Positions 7,513-15,623 of a DNA stretch of 35,630 nucleotides are shown in pieces. Position numbers and translations under genes: made by a program. The notes beneath the pieces are model-generated. The model had not been told where the DNA came from. It ran no database searches and worked only from the letters and a program-made list of their open reading frames with translations. The first letter of the stretch is position 1. Each line of letters opens with the position of its first letter. This DNA comes from Prevotella sp. (GTDB lineage Bacteria > Bacteroidota > Bacteroidia > Bacteroidales > Bacteroidaceae), in NCBI GenBank assembly GCA_017412705.1, contig JAFPWS010000046.1, positions 1 to 35,630 of the forward strand, read 5' to 3'.

Positions 7513-7653
7513 ATGAAAAAGAACTATATGAAGCCCAACATGAAGGTAGTAGAGCTGAAAAGCCGTCAAATGCTATTAGCAGGCAGTGCCGTTGGCACAA
7601 ATGTATATAGCGGTTCTGGTTATTATGCAGATGAAGATGAAGAGACATTGTAG
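7513..7653 (+). CDS. 46-residue small peptide, unknown function
   Basis: A short gene with a strong ribosome binding site (AAAGGAGG just before it) starts 15 bases after the beta-helix gene and is probably co-transcribed with it. The peptide starts MKKNYMKPNMKVVELKSRQ and continues MLLAGSAVGTNVYSG, ending in the acidic tail DEDEETL. It has a basic N-terminal half, a short hydrophobic MLLAGS segment and a glycine/serine/tyrosine-rich acidic C-terminal half. I know similar tiny proteins (MKK-x-Y-x-P, VV, then an LLAGS-like segment) from Bacteroidales genomes but not a function. The leader-core look invites comparison with peptide precursors, but no modification enzyme is nearby. A strong terminator follows. 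Confidence 0.7.
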   Translation: MKKNYMKPNMKVVELKSRQMLLAGSAVGTNVYSGSGYYADEDEETL

Positions 7654-7695
7654 TTAGTTTCAGTTAGTAGTTTTCTTAGTAGTTAGTTAGAAAAG

Positions 7696-7729
7696 CGTCG
7701 GGCGCACAGCGGTGTAGCCCGACGTTTTT
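7696..7729 (+). terminator. Intrinsic terminator after the small peptide gene
   Basis: CGTCGGGC (7696-7703) pairs with GCCCGACG (7717-7724), followed by five T (7725-7729). It closes the beta-helix/peptide unit and separates it from the regulator genes. TTAGT-rich repeats lie between the peptide stop and the hairpin. Confidence 0.85.
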
Positions 7730-7783
7730 GCTTAAAAAAACTAAAATCATTGTGTGTTTGTAGAAAAAGAATAAAAACATCAT

Positions 7784-7837
7784 TAGATATATCAAATAAA
7801 AGTTGTATATTTGCAACAGATTTATTAGATATATCTA
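7784..7837 (+). promoter_or_regulatory. Promoter and paired operator-like sites of the XRE-HTCS unit
   Basis: TATATTTG at 7806-7813 matches the -7 consensus. It is flanked by two copies of TTAGATATATC at 7783-7793 and 7825-7835; the second is part of a perfect 12-bp palindrome, TAGATATATCTA (7826-7837). The copies are 42 bp apart, four helical turns, straddling the -7 box. This suggests repression of the unit by its own XRE product (inference). The GTGnAACAAA element is absent here. Confidence 0.6.
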
Positions 7838-7843
7838 TTTTCT

Positions 7844-8176
7844 ATGGTGGACATTTATGCACTGACCGACTCTGCTATATTGGTACAGATCGGGCAGAAG
7901 TTGAAAGAGGCTCGTATAGAGCAGAACATTTCTCAAAAAGCTCTGGCAGACAGTTGTGGGCTTTCCACTTTTTCCATCAGCCAGATGGAGAATGGTCACA
8001 ACACTTCTTTGCTAAGCCTTATCATGGTTTTGCGTGCATTGAACCGATTGGATGTCTTTGAGGGACTTTTCCGTGAAAAGCCCATCAGTCCGGTAGCCCT
8101 CTCTGAATTGATGAAGAAAAATCAGCAGCGGAAGCGTGCCTACACCACAAAGGCTGATGCGGACAAACAAAACTGA
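7844..8176 (+). CDS. XRE-family helix-turn-helix regulator
   Basis: A 110-residue cytoplasmic DNA-binding protein. Residues about 15-66 form the XRE/Cro-type helix-turn-helix (IGQKLKEARIEQNISQKALA, then GLSTFSISQMENG). The remainder is a short tail (LFREKPISPVALSEL then basic residues) reminiscent of HipB-like antitoxins, but no HipA kinase gene follows. The stop codon is two bases before the ATG of the HTCS gene, so the two are co-transcribed and probably translationally coupled. Palindromic sites flank its promoter, suggesting autoregulation. Its target genes cannot be told from sequence. A longer alternative ORF from 7750 in another frame is a shadow. Confidence 0.85.
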   Translation: MVDIYALTDSAILVQIGQKLKEARIEQNISQKALADSCGLSTFSISQMENGHNTSLLSLIMVLRALNRLDVFEGLFREKPISPVALSELMKKNQQRKRAYTTKADADKQN

Positions 8177-8178
8177 CG

Positions 8179-11100
8179 ATGATACAGAAACAAAGAATTT
8201 GGATGATGACGCTGATGCTGTCGGTAGTACTGACAACCTTGGCCGATAATGTGCGTTTCTACGATGCCGAGCAACTGTCGTCGAACCTGATAACAGGTAT
8301 CTGTCAAGACCAGAACGGTTATGTCTGGATTGGAACAGAATACGGTCTGAACAAGTTTGACGGAGTGCGGTTCATCAAGTACTATAACGACGAGGATAAT
8401 CCGAATTCGCTGGCAGACAATATTGTGCGCCGAATGTTGATGAGCCGCAAAGGTGAGCTATGGGTGGTCACCAACCTCAGCGTGCAACGCTATTTGTCGA
8501 ACAAGGATCACTTTGAGACGGTTCATTTTGGCGACGACACGAACGCCAATGTGGACAACATCGCTGAGACCCCCGACGGCCATATCTGGCTACACAGCAT
8601 TGCCCATGGCGTGATGGAGGTTGACTTTCAGCAGATGAACATCCGAAAACTGGATCAACTGAACAAACACATCCATCAAGAGCAAGTAAGCCGGATTTAT
8701 GTAGACTGCCACTACCGGCTCTGGGTTTGCTATAAGGACGAAGGTCTGCTGATGATAGACACAAAGACCGGCAAGACACGCCATTATTCCACTGACCAGT
8801 TGGGCGATAAGCGTGTCGTAGATCTGACAGAAGATGGAAAAGGCCAGTTGTTGCTGCTTACCTATTCGTCGGTATTGCGTTTGGACGACAGGACGACGGC
8901 TCTGGTTCCCGTTGTCAACATACCCTTGGAGTTGTCTGTCCACCATCTGTATAAAACTCATCAAGGAGAATTCCTTGTCGGATCATCCAGTCACGGTATC
9001 TACCAGATAGACTTTCAGGCAAAGACATTGAAACCAGTACTGGCGGCCCACTTTAACGGAACAGAGGTGCACCAGCAGAAAGTGCATGCCTACATAGAGG
9101 ATAAAGACGGCAACTCGTGGCTAGGCTGCTATAAATACGGTCTTGTGTTTATGTCGGCCAAGCCACAGCCCTTCCGTCAGATACCACTCAGCAGTATGGC
9201 TGCCAACAATGGAAAATTCCTGCGTTATATCTTTGCTGACAACCTGAAAAGGGTGTATATCTGTCAGGAACAGAACGGTCTGGTATCCATCAATCCTTCA
9301 GGAGAAATGTTGCGTCAGTGGCTGAAAGGCTATACGGTGGTCAGTGCCTATCAAGATAAGGCGGGACGCTATTGGGCAGGAACCTATCGCGATGGAGCCT
9401 GTCGCATAGACGAACAGAGTGGTAATCCCACCTGGATATCTTCGCTGGCGACTAAACGCGTGAAGAGTATTACCGAAGACAAGGACGGCAACATCTATAT
9501 GGCTGTATTCAACGACGGATTGCACAGCTATCGTCCTGACAATCTGGCGGAGAGAGTGTTGGGGAAAGGGCAGTTGGAATTGCATAACCGTTTCCTAAAC
9601 TCCGTGTTCACTGACACCAAGGGAATGATATGGATTGGTCACTACTATGGTATTGATGTCTATAATCCCAAGACAGACCAGTTAGTGGATGTAGGAGTCA
9701 ACGATACCCTGCGTCCAGCCATCACCTATGTGATAACAGAGACCAAGGATGGTGCGATGTGGGTAGGAACCAACAAGGGTCTCTTTTGCTATGACAACCG
9801 CCACCAATGGCATCGTTATACCGTGAAAGACGGTCTGGCCAATGAGAACGTCTGCGGCATCGTAGAAGCCCCCGACGGCTACTTGTGGATAAGTACCTAC
9901 CGAGGACTGAGCCGTTTCAGCAGGCAGGACGGCAGTTTCGTCAACTTCTATCAGGGCTATGGACTCGATACAAAAACCTACGAACGCGGTATATGCATGT
10001 TATCAGGAAAAGGTGAAGTTATCTTCGGCAGCGAGAAGTCTATGCTCTATTTTAAGTCAGAAACCATTGGTAAGGAAGATTTCAAACGAGGTCTTACGCT
10101 GACGGGCATCTGGCTGAATGGTGAGTCGGTAAACACTTCATCTCTATCAAATGGTTCTGCCATCATCGAGAAGCCTATTGAGACGACAGATGAAATGACC
10201 TTCTCTTATTACGACAACACCTTCACCCTGCAGTTCTCACCGCTTGATTTCCGTGAAGCAGAGAATGTGAGCTACGAATACCGCTTTAAGGACGAACCCG
10301 AAGGGACTTGGCATCAAACACCCATCGGTTCTGCAGAAATCACTTTCACCCATCTGTCTGCAGGTCGTCATCAACTCATGGTACGTGCCTGCGACAATGG
10401 TGTCTATTCACCTGTCAAGACTTTAACAATCCGCATCCTTTCGCCTTGGTATCGTTCACCGGGAGCCTATGTGTTCTATCTCCTGCTGCTCTGCGGCATC
10501 GGCCTGCTATGGTGGCGTAATTATTGGAACCGCCGTCAGGCAGAAACCAACGAAGAAAAGATCAAGTTCTTCGTGGATATCAGTCATGAGCTGCGCTCAC
10601 CACTGACACTTATCAAGAGTCCCCTTGACCAGCTGTTAAAGTCCACCCACGAGTCATCTTCTGTCAGGGCACTGCGTAACATTGAGCGTAACACCAACCG
10701 TCTGTTGACGCTGACTAACCAGATACTGAGCATCCGCAAGATAGAAAAAGGTCAGATGACTATGCGCTTTGCCGAGACACCACTGAGTGAATTCGTCAGC
10801 GACATCTGTCACGATTACGATTATCAGGTAGACAAGCGACAATTGAAACTGACCTTTACCAATGAGGCTGATGACATGAAAGTGTGGATAGACCGCGACC
10901 ACTTCGATAAGGTTGTTACCAACCTCATTAATAACGCCATCAAATATGTTTCCGACGGTGGCGAGATCAATATCATAGTACGTCATTCTGCTGACGGACA
11001 GGCAGAACTTGTTGTGAGAGACAATGGTACAGGTATTGACGAGTCACAGTTACGAAAGATTTTCGAGCGGTTCTACCAGGCATCAGTACGTCCTGCAGTC

Positions 11101-12141
11101 GGTCAGATGAGCTACGGTATCGGACTGAACCTGACACAGAAGATTGTCAGGATGCATCGCGGCACCATTGCAGCACACAATCGCACCGACGTAGAACACG
11201 GTTCGGAATTCATCGTGAGACTGCCTTTGGGCAACCAGCATCTGCCACAAGAGCAGTTGGTGGATAAAGACTATTTCGCTACAGTCTCTGCTACTGCCGA
11301 CGAGAAACCTTCTGCTTTAACGACAGATGCCGGAAAGTCCCGCCGTGCCAGAAAGAAGACCACCTATCACATTGCCGTTGTTGACGATGATGACGATATC
11401 CGTCAGTTCCTCCAGACCGAACTGAGCGACACCTATCATGTACATGCCTACGCCGATGGTCAGAAAGCCTTGGAAGGCATTGCCGATATCGTTCCCGACT
11501 TGGTGGTAAGCGATGTCGTTATGCCACAGATGGACGGCATAGAACTGCTGAAACGCATCAAGAGCAGTACCAAGACCAGCCACATTCCCGTTATTCTGCT
11601 CACTACTAAGACCGATCACATGTCGCGTGTAGAAGGTCTTGACCAAGGTGCCGATGCATACGTTGACAAGCCCTTTAATCTGGAAGAACTGGAGGCCCGC
11701 ATAGCCAGTCTTATTGCCAACCGCATCCGCGTAAGAGGTAAGTTTACCGGAGTCCAGGAGCAGGAAGATAAGGTGCGTAAGATTGAACTGAAGGGTAACG
11801 ATGCCGCCCTGATGGAGAAGATTATGAAAGCTGTCAACGACCGTTTGGACGACGATACCTTCAACGTGGAGGCCCTGGCTGATGAGGTAGGACTCAGTCG
11901 CGTGCAGCTGCACCGTCGCATGAAGGAGCTGACAGGCATCACCGTTGGTGAGTTCATACGAAACATACGATTACAACAGGCTGCCAAACTTTTGGAGGCT
12001 GGTGACACCTCGGTAGCACAGGTCACTTATGCCGTAGGTTTCTCAAATCCCAACCATTTCACCACTGCCTTTAAAAGGCATTTCGGAGTCACTCCATCAG
12101 AGTATATGGCTAAGGCTGCGCGTAAGCGAGAGCAGAGCTAA
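8179..12141 (+). CDS. Hybrid two-component system sensor-regulator (HTCS)
   Basis: A 1320-residue one-protein signalling system typical of Bacteroidetes polysaccharide loci. In order: signal peptide (about 1-22); two-propeller periplasmic sensor with many ligand-binding-type repeats such as GYVWIGTEYGLNKFDG; Y_Y_Y domain (about 685-755); one transmembrane segment (about 760-783, VFYLLLLCGIGLLWW); histidine kinase with phospho-acceptor H803 in FVDISHELRSPL; ATP-binding domain with N-box NLINNAIKY (915-923) and DNGTGI; receiver with D1112 in VVSDVVMP after the acidic VVDDDDD; and a C-terminal AraC-type DNA-binding domain (about 1225-1315). All key residues are present. It presumably senses xylo-oligosaccharides and activates the promoters with GTGnAACAAA arrays in this window (inference from position and from AraC-type 21-bp site spacing). 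Confidence 0.95.
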   Translation: MIQKQRIWMMTLMLSVVLTTLADNVRFYDAEQLSSNLITGICQDQNGYVWIGTEYGLNKFDGVRFIKYYNDEDNPNSLADNIVRRMLMSRKGELWVVTNLSVQRYLSNKDHFETVHFGDDTNANVDNIAETPDGHIWLHSIAHGVMEVDFQQMNIRKLDQLNKHIHQEQVSRIYVDCHYRLWVCYKDEGLLMIDTKTGKTRHYSTDQLGDKRVVDLTEDGKGQLLLLTYSSVLRLDDRTTALVPVVNIPLELSVHHLYKTHQGEFLVGSSSHGIYQIDFQAKTLKPVLAAHFNGTEVHQQKVHAYIEDKDGNSWLGCYKYGLVFMSAKPQPFRQIPLSSMAANNGKFLRYIFADNLKRVYICQEQNGLVSINPSGEMLRQWLKGYTVVSAYQDKAGRYWAGTYRDGACRIDEQSGNPTWISSLATKRVKSITEDKDGNIYMAVFNDGLHSYRPDNLAERVLGKGQLELHNRFLNSVFTDTKGMIWIGHYYGIDVYNPKTDQLVDVGVNDTLRPAITYVITETKDGAMWVGTNKGLFCYDNRHQWHRYTVKDGLANENVCGIVEAPDGYLWISTYRGLSRFSRQDGSFVNFYQGYGLDTKTYERGICMLSGKGEVIFGSEKSMLYFKSETIGKEDFKRGLTLTGIWLNGESVNTSSLSNGSAIIEKPIETTDEMTFSYYDNTFTLQFSPLDFREAENVSYEYRFKDEPEGTWHQTPIGSAEITFTHLSAGRHQLMVRACDNGVYSPVKTLTIRILSPWYRSPGAYVFYLLLLCGIGLLWWRNYWNRRQAETNEEKIKFFVDISHELRSPLTLIKSPLDQLLKSTHESSSVRALRNIERNTNRLLTLTNQILSIRKIEKGQMTMRFAETPLSEFVSDICHDYDYQVDKRQLKLTFTNEADDMKVWIDRDHFDKVVTNLINNAIKYVSDGGEINIIVRHSADGQAELVVRDNGTGIDESQLRKIFERFYQASVRPAVGQMSYGIGLNLTQKIVRMHRGTIAAHNRTDVEHGSEFIVRLPLGNQHLPQEQLVDKDYFATVSATADEKPSALTTDAGKSRRARKKTTYHIAVVDDDDDIRQFLQTELSDTYHVHAYADGQKALEGIADIVPDLVVSDVVMPQMDGIELLKRIKSSTKTSHIPVILLTTKTDHMSRVEGLDQGADAYVDKPFNLEELEARIASLIANRIRVRGKFTGVQEQEDKVRKIELKGNDAALMEKIMKAVNDRLDDDTFNVEALADEVGLSRVQLHRRMKELTGITVGEFIRNIRLQQAAKLLEAGDTSVAQVTYAVGFSNPNHFTTAFKRHFGVTPSEYMAKAARKREQS

Positions 12142-12148
12142 TTTCGAG

Positions 12149-12201
12149 GTGTAACAAAAACAGAGGTATATGCAACAAATCCGATGTATAGACTTAACAA
12201 A
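12149..12201 (+). promoter_or_regulatory. Array of three GTGnAACAAA elements before susC
   Basis: Copies at 12149-12158 (GTGTAACAAA), 12170-12179 (ATGCAACAAA) and 12192-12201 (ACTTAACAAA). The invariant C positions are 12155, 12176 and 12198, with spacings 21 and 22, and the last lies 53 bp before the -7 box. These numbers are identical to the 4972-5024 array. The array starts eight bases after the HTCS stop codon. Confidence 0.75.
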
Positions 12202-12250
12202 TACTAAGGTGAAGCGGACTCACAGATAGGCCCTTTTCGCTTATTTCCCG

Positions 12251-12258
12251 TAACTTTG
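12251..12258 (+). promoter_or_regulatory. -7 box of the susC operon
   Basis: TAACTTTG matches TAnnTTTG and is followed by GCAC as at the other arrays. No TTG is seen at the usual -33 distance, consistent with activator dependence. Confidence 0.75.
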
Positions 12259-12307
12259 CACTCGCAGAAAGTAGAATTCCGGTTCTCTCTCTGCGAGTGC
12301 TTTTTTT
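12258..12307 (+). terminator. Terminator-like hairpin in the susC leader, overlapping the promoter
   Basis: GCACTCGCAGA (12258-12268) is perfectly complementary to TCTGCGAGTGC (12290-12300), and seven T follow at once (12301-12307). This has the form of a strong intrinsic terminator, but its left arm starts at the last base of the -7 box, so only part of it would be transcribed from this promoter. It may trim read-through from the HTCS gene, or form a 5'-end hairpin or attenuator in the susC mRNA. The susC ATG is 29 bases downstream. Confidence 0.65.
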
Positions 12308-12335
12308 GTATTTCTAATTTTAAAACAAGTATAAA

Positions 12336-15300
12336 ATGAATGACAAGAAGTTTTGGAGAATGCTCCTTCTGTTGCTCTTAATGCCTATCGGTATTCTGGC
12401 GCAAGACTTGGTGACAGCATCTGGCAACGTGGTGGATGCCACTGGCGAGCCATTGATAGGCTGTACGGTGCAGTTGAAGGATGGAAAGGCAGGTACCGTT
12501 GCCGATATGGACGGCAACTTCAAGCTACAGGTGCCAAAGAATGCTGTGCTCGTCTTCTCGTTCATCGGCTACAAGACTCAGGAGCTGAAAGCTGCTGCAG
12601 GGATGAAAGTAGTGATGAAGGACGACTCTCAGGTGATGAACGAAGTGGTGGTGGTAGGTTACGGCACCATGAAACGTAGCGACATCACCGGATCGGTAGT
12701 CTCGGTAAAAGCTGAAGACATGCAGCAGACGTCAGCCTCGACAATGGATCAGATGTTGCAAGGCCGTGCTGCCGGTATGCAACTGACCTCGAACAGCGGT
12801 GCTGCCGGTGGTAGTACCAGCATCCAGATTCGTGGTGTCAACTCGCTGAACTCCAGCAACGAGCCCGTCTATGTCATCGACGGCGCCATCATTACCTCTG
12901 AGGCAGGTTCTAATGTCTATAGCAATCCGCTGGCCGACCTGAACCCCAACGACGTAGAGAGCATTGAGATTCTGAAGGATGCCTCGGCTACTGCCATCTA
13001 TGGTGCCCAGGCTGCTAACGGTGTCATCATTGTCAATATGAAGAAGGGCTTCGAGGGCAGTGCACCGAAAATTAGTTTCAAGGGCCAGATGGGCTGGGAT
13101 ATGCTGCCTCATAAACTGGATGTGATGAACCTGCAGCAGTTTGCCGAGTGGGCACGCGAGGCCAACCTACAGCGCACCACCCCCAAGGAGAGTAATATGT
13201 TTGCCAACCCAGAGACGCTGGGCAGTGGCTCCGACTGGCAGGATGCCCTCTTCCGCACAGGTCTGCGACAGGAGTATAACCTCTCTGTACGCGGAGGCGG
13301 CAAGGGCGTCAACTACAGTCTCTCAGGAGGCTACTTCTCGCAGGAGGGTATCACCATCAACAATGACTTCCACCGTATCACGCTGCGTGGCTCGTTCGAT
13401 GTGAAAGCCTACAAATGGCTGGATTTGGGGGCGACATTCAATATCGGTCAGTCTGACCGCAACACCGGTATGGCCTCGTGGGACGTTGTACCCAATGCGC
13501 TGAGCGACACACCCAACAATGCCGTACGCAATCCCGACGGCTCGTGGGCCAAGTCGGGCTACAACGGCGATACCGATACCTGGCAGCCCAATCCCGTGGC
13601 GCTGGCCGAGATTACCACCCGTAAGAACAAGATTACCAGCAGCCGCACCAATATCTACTTCACGCTGAAGCCCTGGTCGTGGCTCAACTGGAAGAACGAG
13701 GCTACCTACGATACCAATACCGACAACTACCGCTATCTGTTGCCCGAGTATCAGTTGGGCGAGAATGGTGCCACCCGCGAATATGCCACCCATCAGTCCT
13801 CCAAGACCTACAACCTCTACTGGTCGTTGAAGTCGGTGGCTACCGGCAACTGGAAACTCAAGAAGGTTCACAAGATATCGCTGATGATAGGTGCAGAGAT
13901 GAACCATCGCTATCGTGACTATCTGTATGGTCAGCGTCTGGGTGGCTCGAATACCAATCTGGCACTGTCGGGAGGCGATGCCAGCCGCGACGACAATGCC
14001 GGCTACACCACTACCAAACGCTTCAGCAGTCTCTTCTCGCGTGTTACCTATAATTATAAGGACCGATATATGTTCACCGGCACCCTGCGTCACGATGGTT
14101 CTTCACTCTTCGAGCGCGGACAGCGCTGGGGCACCTTCCCATCAGCGGCTCTGGCCTGGCGCATCACCGAAGAGCCGTTCTGGATGATGCTGCAGGAGCG
14201 GTCGCACCTCTTTGGTGCCATCAGTTCGCTGAAACTGCGTGTGGGCTACGGACTGGTAGGTAACGCCAACCTGACGGAGAGCACCTTTATGGCCAACTTT
14301 GCCAATCTGGAATCCAACTTCGGCACCAGCTATAAAACCGCCAATATGCCCAACTACGACAAGCTGACCTGGGAGAAAACCGACTCATGGAATGTCGGCC
14401 TCGATTTGAGTCTGCTCGATAACCGCATTGAGTTTATCTTCGATGCCTTCCTGAAGAACACCCGTGACCTGCTGATGCAGACAGCCCTGCCGTTCTATTC
14501 CGGCACCTCTACCAAAGTCACGGGAAGTGCCGAACCGCAGTGGGCCAATATCGGCAACATGCGTAACCGAGGTATCGAGATGACGCTGAATGCCCATATC
14601 TTCAACAAGAAACACCTGAAGTGGAAGACATCGCTGACCTACTCGCTGGTGCAGAACGAGGTGACCAAGCTGAACAGCGAATCGGGATTTATCGACAAGA
14701 CCCTCGACTATGAGGGTACCGGCGAGACCATCACCCGCACTGCCGTAGGCTATGGCATCAGCCAGTTCTATGGCTTCCAGGTTGCAGGACGCATCAACTC
14801 TGCCGCCGACTTCCTGCGCAACAACGGCGATGGCACCAGTACGGTGATAGTCGCCACCCCCAACTATCGCATAGGAACGGTGGTCTACAACAGTTCTGCC
14901 AAGAACCTGCTGACCAGCATCGGCGACCTGCTGTTCCGCGACCTGAATGGCGACGGCATCATCGACGACAACGACAAGACGTTCCTCGGCAATGGTCTGC
15001 CCAAGTACACCTTCGGATGGAACAACACCTTTACTTACAAGCAGTTCGGACTCACCATTTTTATGTATGGCAGCGTAGGCAACAAGGTGTTCAACTGGAC
15101 ACGCCGCCGTATGGACGATCCGTCGCTGACGCCTGGTGGTGCTGCCTGGAACAAGTATGTGCGTACTGCCAACTATGCCAAGTGGGCTTATGTCGATGGC
15201 AACAGCGGCAATCTGGATGTATGGAATGTCTATGTGGCTCCTGGTGCCGAACCTTCTATCCCACGTATCGACAACCTGCACAACAACTATAATTCCAGAG

Positions 15301-15590
15301 TCAGCGACCGCTATGTCGAGGATGCCAGCTATCTGCGTATCAAGAACATTACGCTGACCTACAACGTTCCCAAGAACCTTCTCAAGAAATTCCACCTCTC
15401 CGACCTGCGCCTGTCGGCCAACATCCAGAACGTATGTACCCTCACGGGCTATACAGGCTACGACCCAGAGGTAGGCAGTCAGAACGGACAGTACTCGATG
15501 TCGGGTCAGGGCATGCTGATGTATGGTGTCGATACCGGTCGTGTACCGTCGCCCCGCTCGTTCATTTTCGGCATTGAAGCCACTTTCTAA
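12336..15590 (+). CDS. SusC-family TonB-dependent outer-membrane transporter
   Basis: A 1084-residue outer-membrane importer for xylan oligosaccharides. It has a signal peptide (about 1-22, ending ILAQ), a carboxypeptidase-regulatory-like N-terminal domain (about 27-105: ASGNVVDATGEPLIGCTVQL), and a TonB-box region with the SusC signature NEVVVVGYGT. A plug domain (about 115-225, with PVYVIDGAI and ASATAIYGAQAANGVIIV) and a long barrel follow, ending in the aromatic-terminated strand FIFGIEATF expected for BAM-dependent insertion. Length is normal for SusC proteins. It is first in the operon with SusD and two surface lipoproteins and sits behind a putative HTCS operator array. The coding sequence is G+C-richer than the HTCS gene before it. 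Substrate is inferred from the neighbouring enzymes. Confidence 0.96.
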   Translation: MNDKKFWRMLLLLLLMPIGILAQDLVTASGNVVDATGEPLIGCTVQLKDGKAGTVADMDGNFKLQVPKNAVLVFSFIGYKTQELKAAAGMKVVMKDDSQVMNEVVVVGYGTMKRSDITGSVVSVKAEDMQQTSASTMDQMLQGRAAGMQLTSNSGAAGGSTSIQIRGVNSLNSSNEPVYVIDGAIITSEAGSNVYSNPLADLNPNDVESIEILKDASATAIYGAQAANGVIIVNMKKGFEGSAPKISFKGQMGWDMLPHKLDVMNLQQFAEWAREANLQRTTPKESNMFANPETLGSGSDWQDALFRTGLRQEYNLSVRGGGKGVNYSLSGGYFSQEGITINNDFHRITLRGSFDVKAYKWLDLGATFNIGQSDRNTGMASWDVVPNALSDTPNNAVRNPDGSWAKSGYNGDTDTWQPNPVALAEITTRKNKITSSRTNIYFTLKPWSWLNWKNEATYDTNTDNYRYLLPEYQLGENGATREYATHQSSKTYNLYWSLKSVATGNWKLKKVHKISLMIGAEMNHRYRDYLYGQRLGGSNTNLALSGGDASRDDNAGYTTTKRFSSLFSRVTYNYKDRYMFTGTLRHDGSSLFERGQRWGTFPSAALAWRITEEPFWMMLQERSHLFGAISSLKLRVGYGLVGNANLTESTFMANFANLESNFGTSYKTANMPNYDKLTWEKTDSWNVGLDLSLLDNRIEFIFDAFLKNTRDLLMQTALPFYSGTSTKVTGSAEPQWANIGNMRNRGIEMTLNAHIFNKKHLKWKTSLTYSLVQNEVTKLNSESGFIDKTLDYEGTGETITRTAVGYGISQFYGFQVAGRINSAADFLRNNGDGTSTVIVATPNYRIGTVVYNSSAKNLLTSIGDLLFRDLNGDGIIDDNDKTFLGNGLPKYTFGWNNTFTYKQFGLTIFMYGSVGNKVFNWTRRRMDDPSLTPGGAAWNKYVRTANYAKWAYVDGNSGNLDVWNVYVAPGAEPSIPRIDNLHNNYNSRVSDRYVEDASYLRIKNITLTYNVPKNLLKKFHLSDLRLSANIQNVCTLTGYTGYDPEVGSQNGQYSMSGQGMLMYGVDTGRVPSPRSFIFGIEATF

Positions 15591-15618
15591 GTTAAGAGTT
15601 AAGAATTAAGAGTTAAGA
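15591..15618 (+). repeat. Four tandem 7-bp repeats between susC and susD
   Basis: GTTAAGA, GTTAAGA, ATTAAGA, GTTAAGA occupy 15591-15618, filling nearly all of the 33-base spacer. A related heptamer array in the opposite orientation lies inside the second TIG-domain gene at 19130-19157. Confidence 0.9.
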
Positions 15619-15623
15619 GTGAT

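Noticed and set aside
12258-12307. Simple terminator of the HTCS gene
   Set aside because: It is over 110 bp past the HTCS stop and its left arm overlaps the susC promoter, so I list it as a leader hairpin with possible terminator activity instead.
14385-15395. 336-residue minus-strand ORF opposite susC
   Set aside because: Shadow frame of a G+C-rich gene: valine- and isoleucine-rich low-complexity product, no ribosome binding site or domains. The same applies to 13323-14093, 2191-2901 and 18251-19120.
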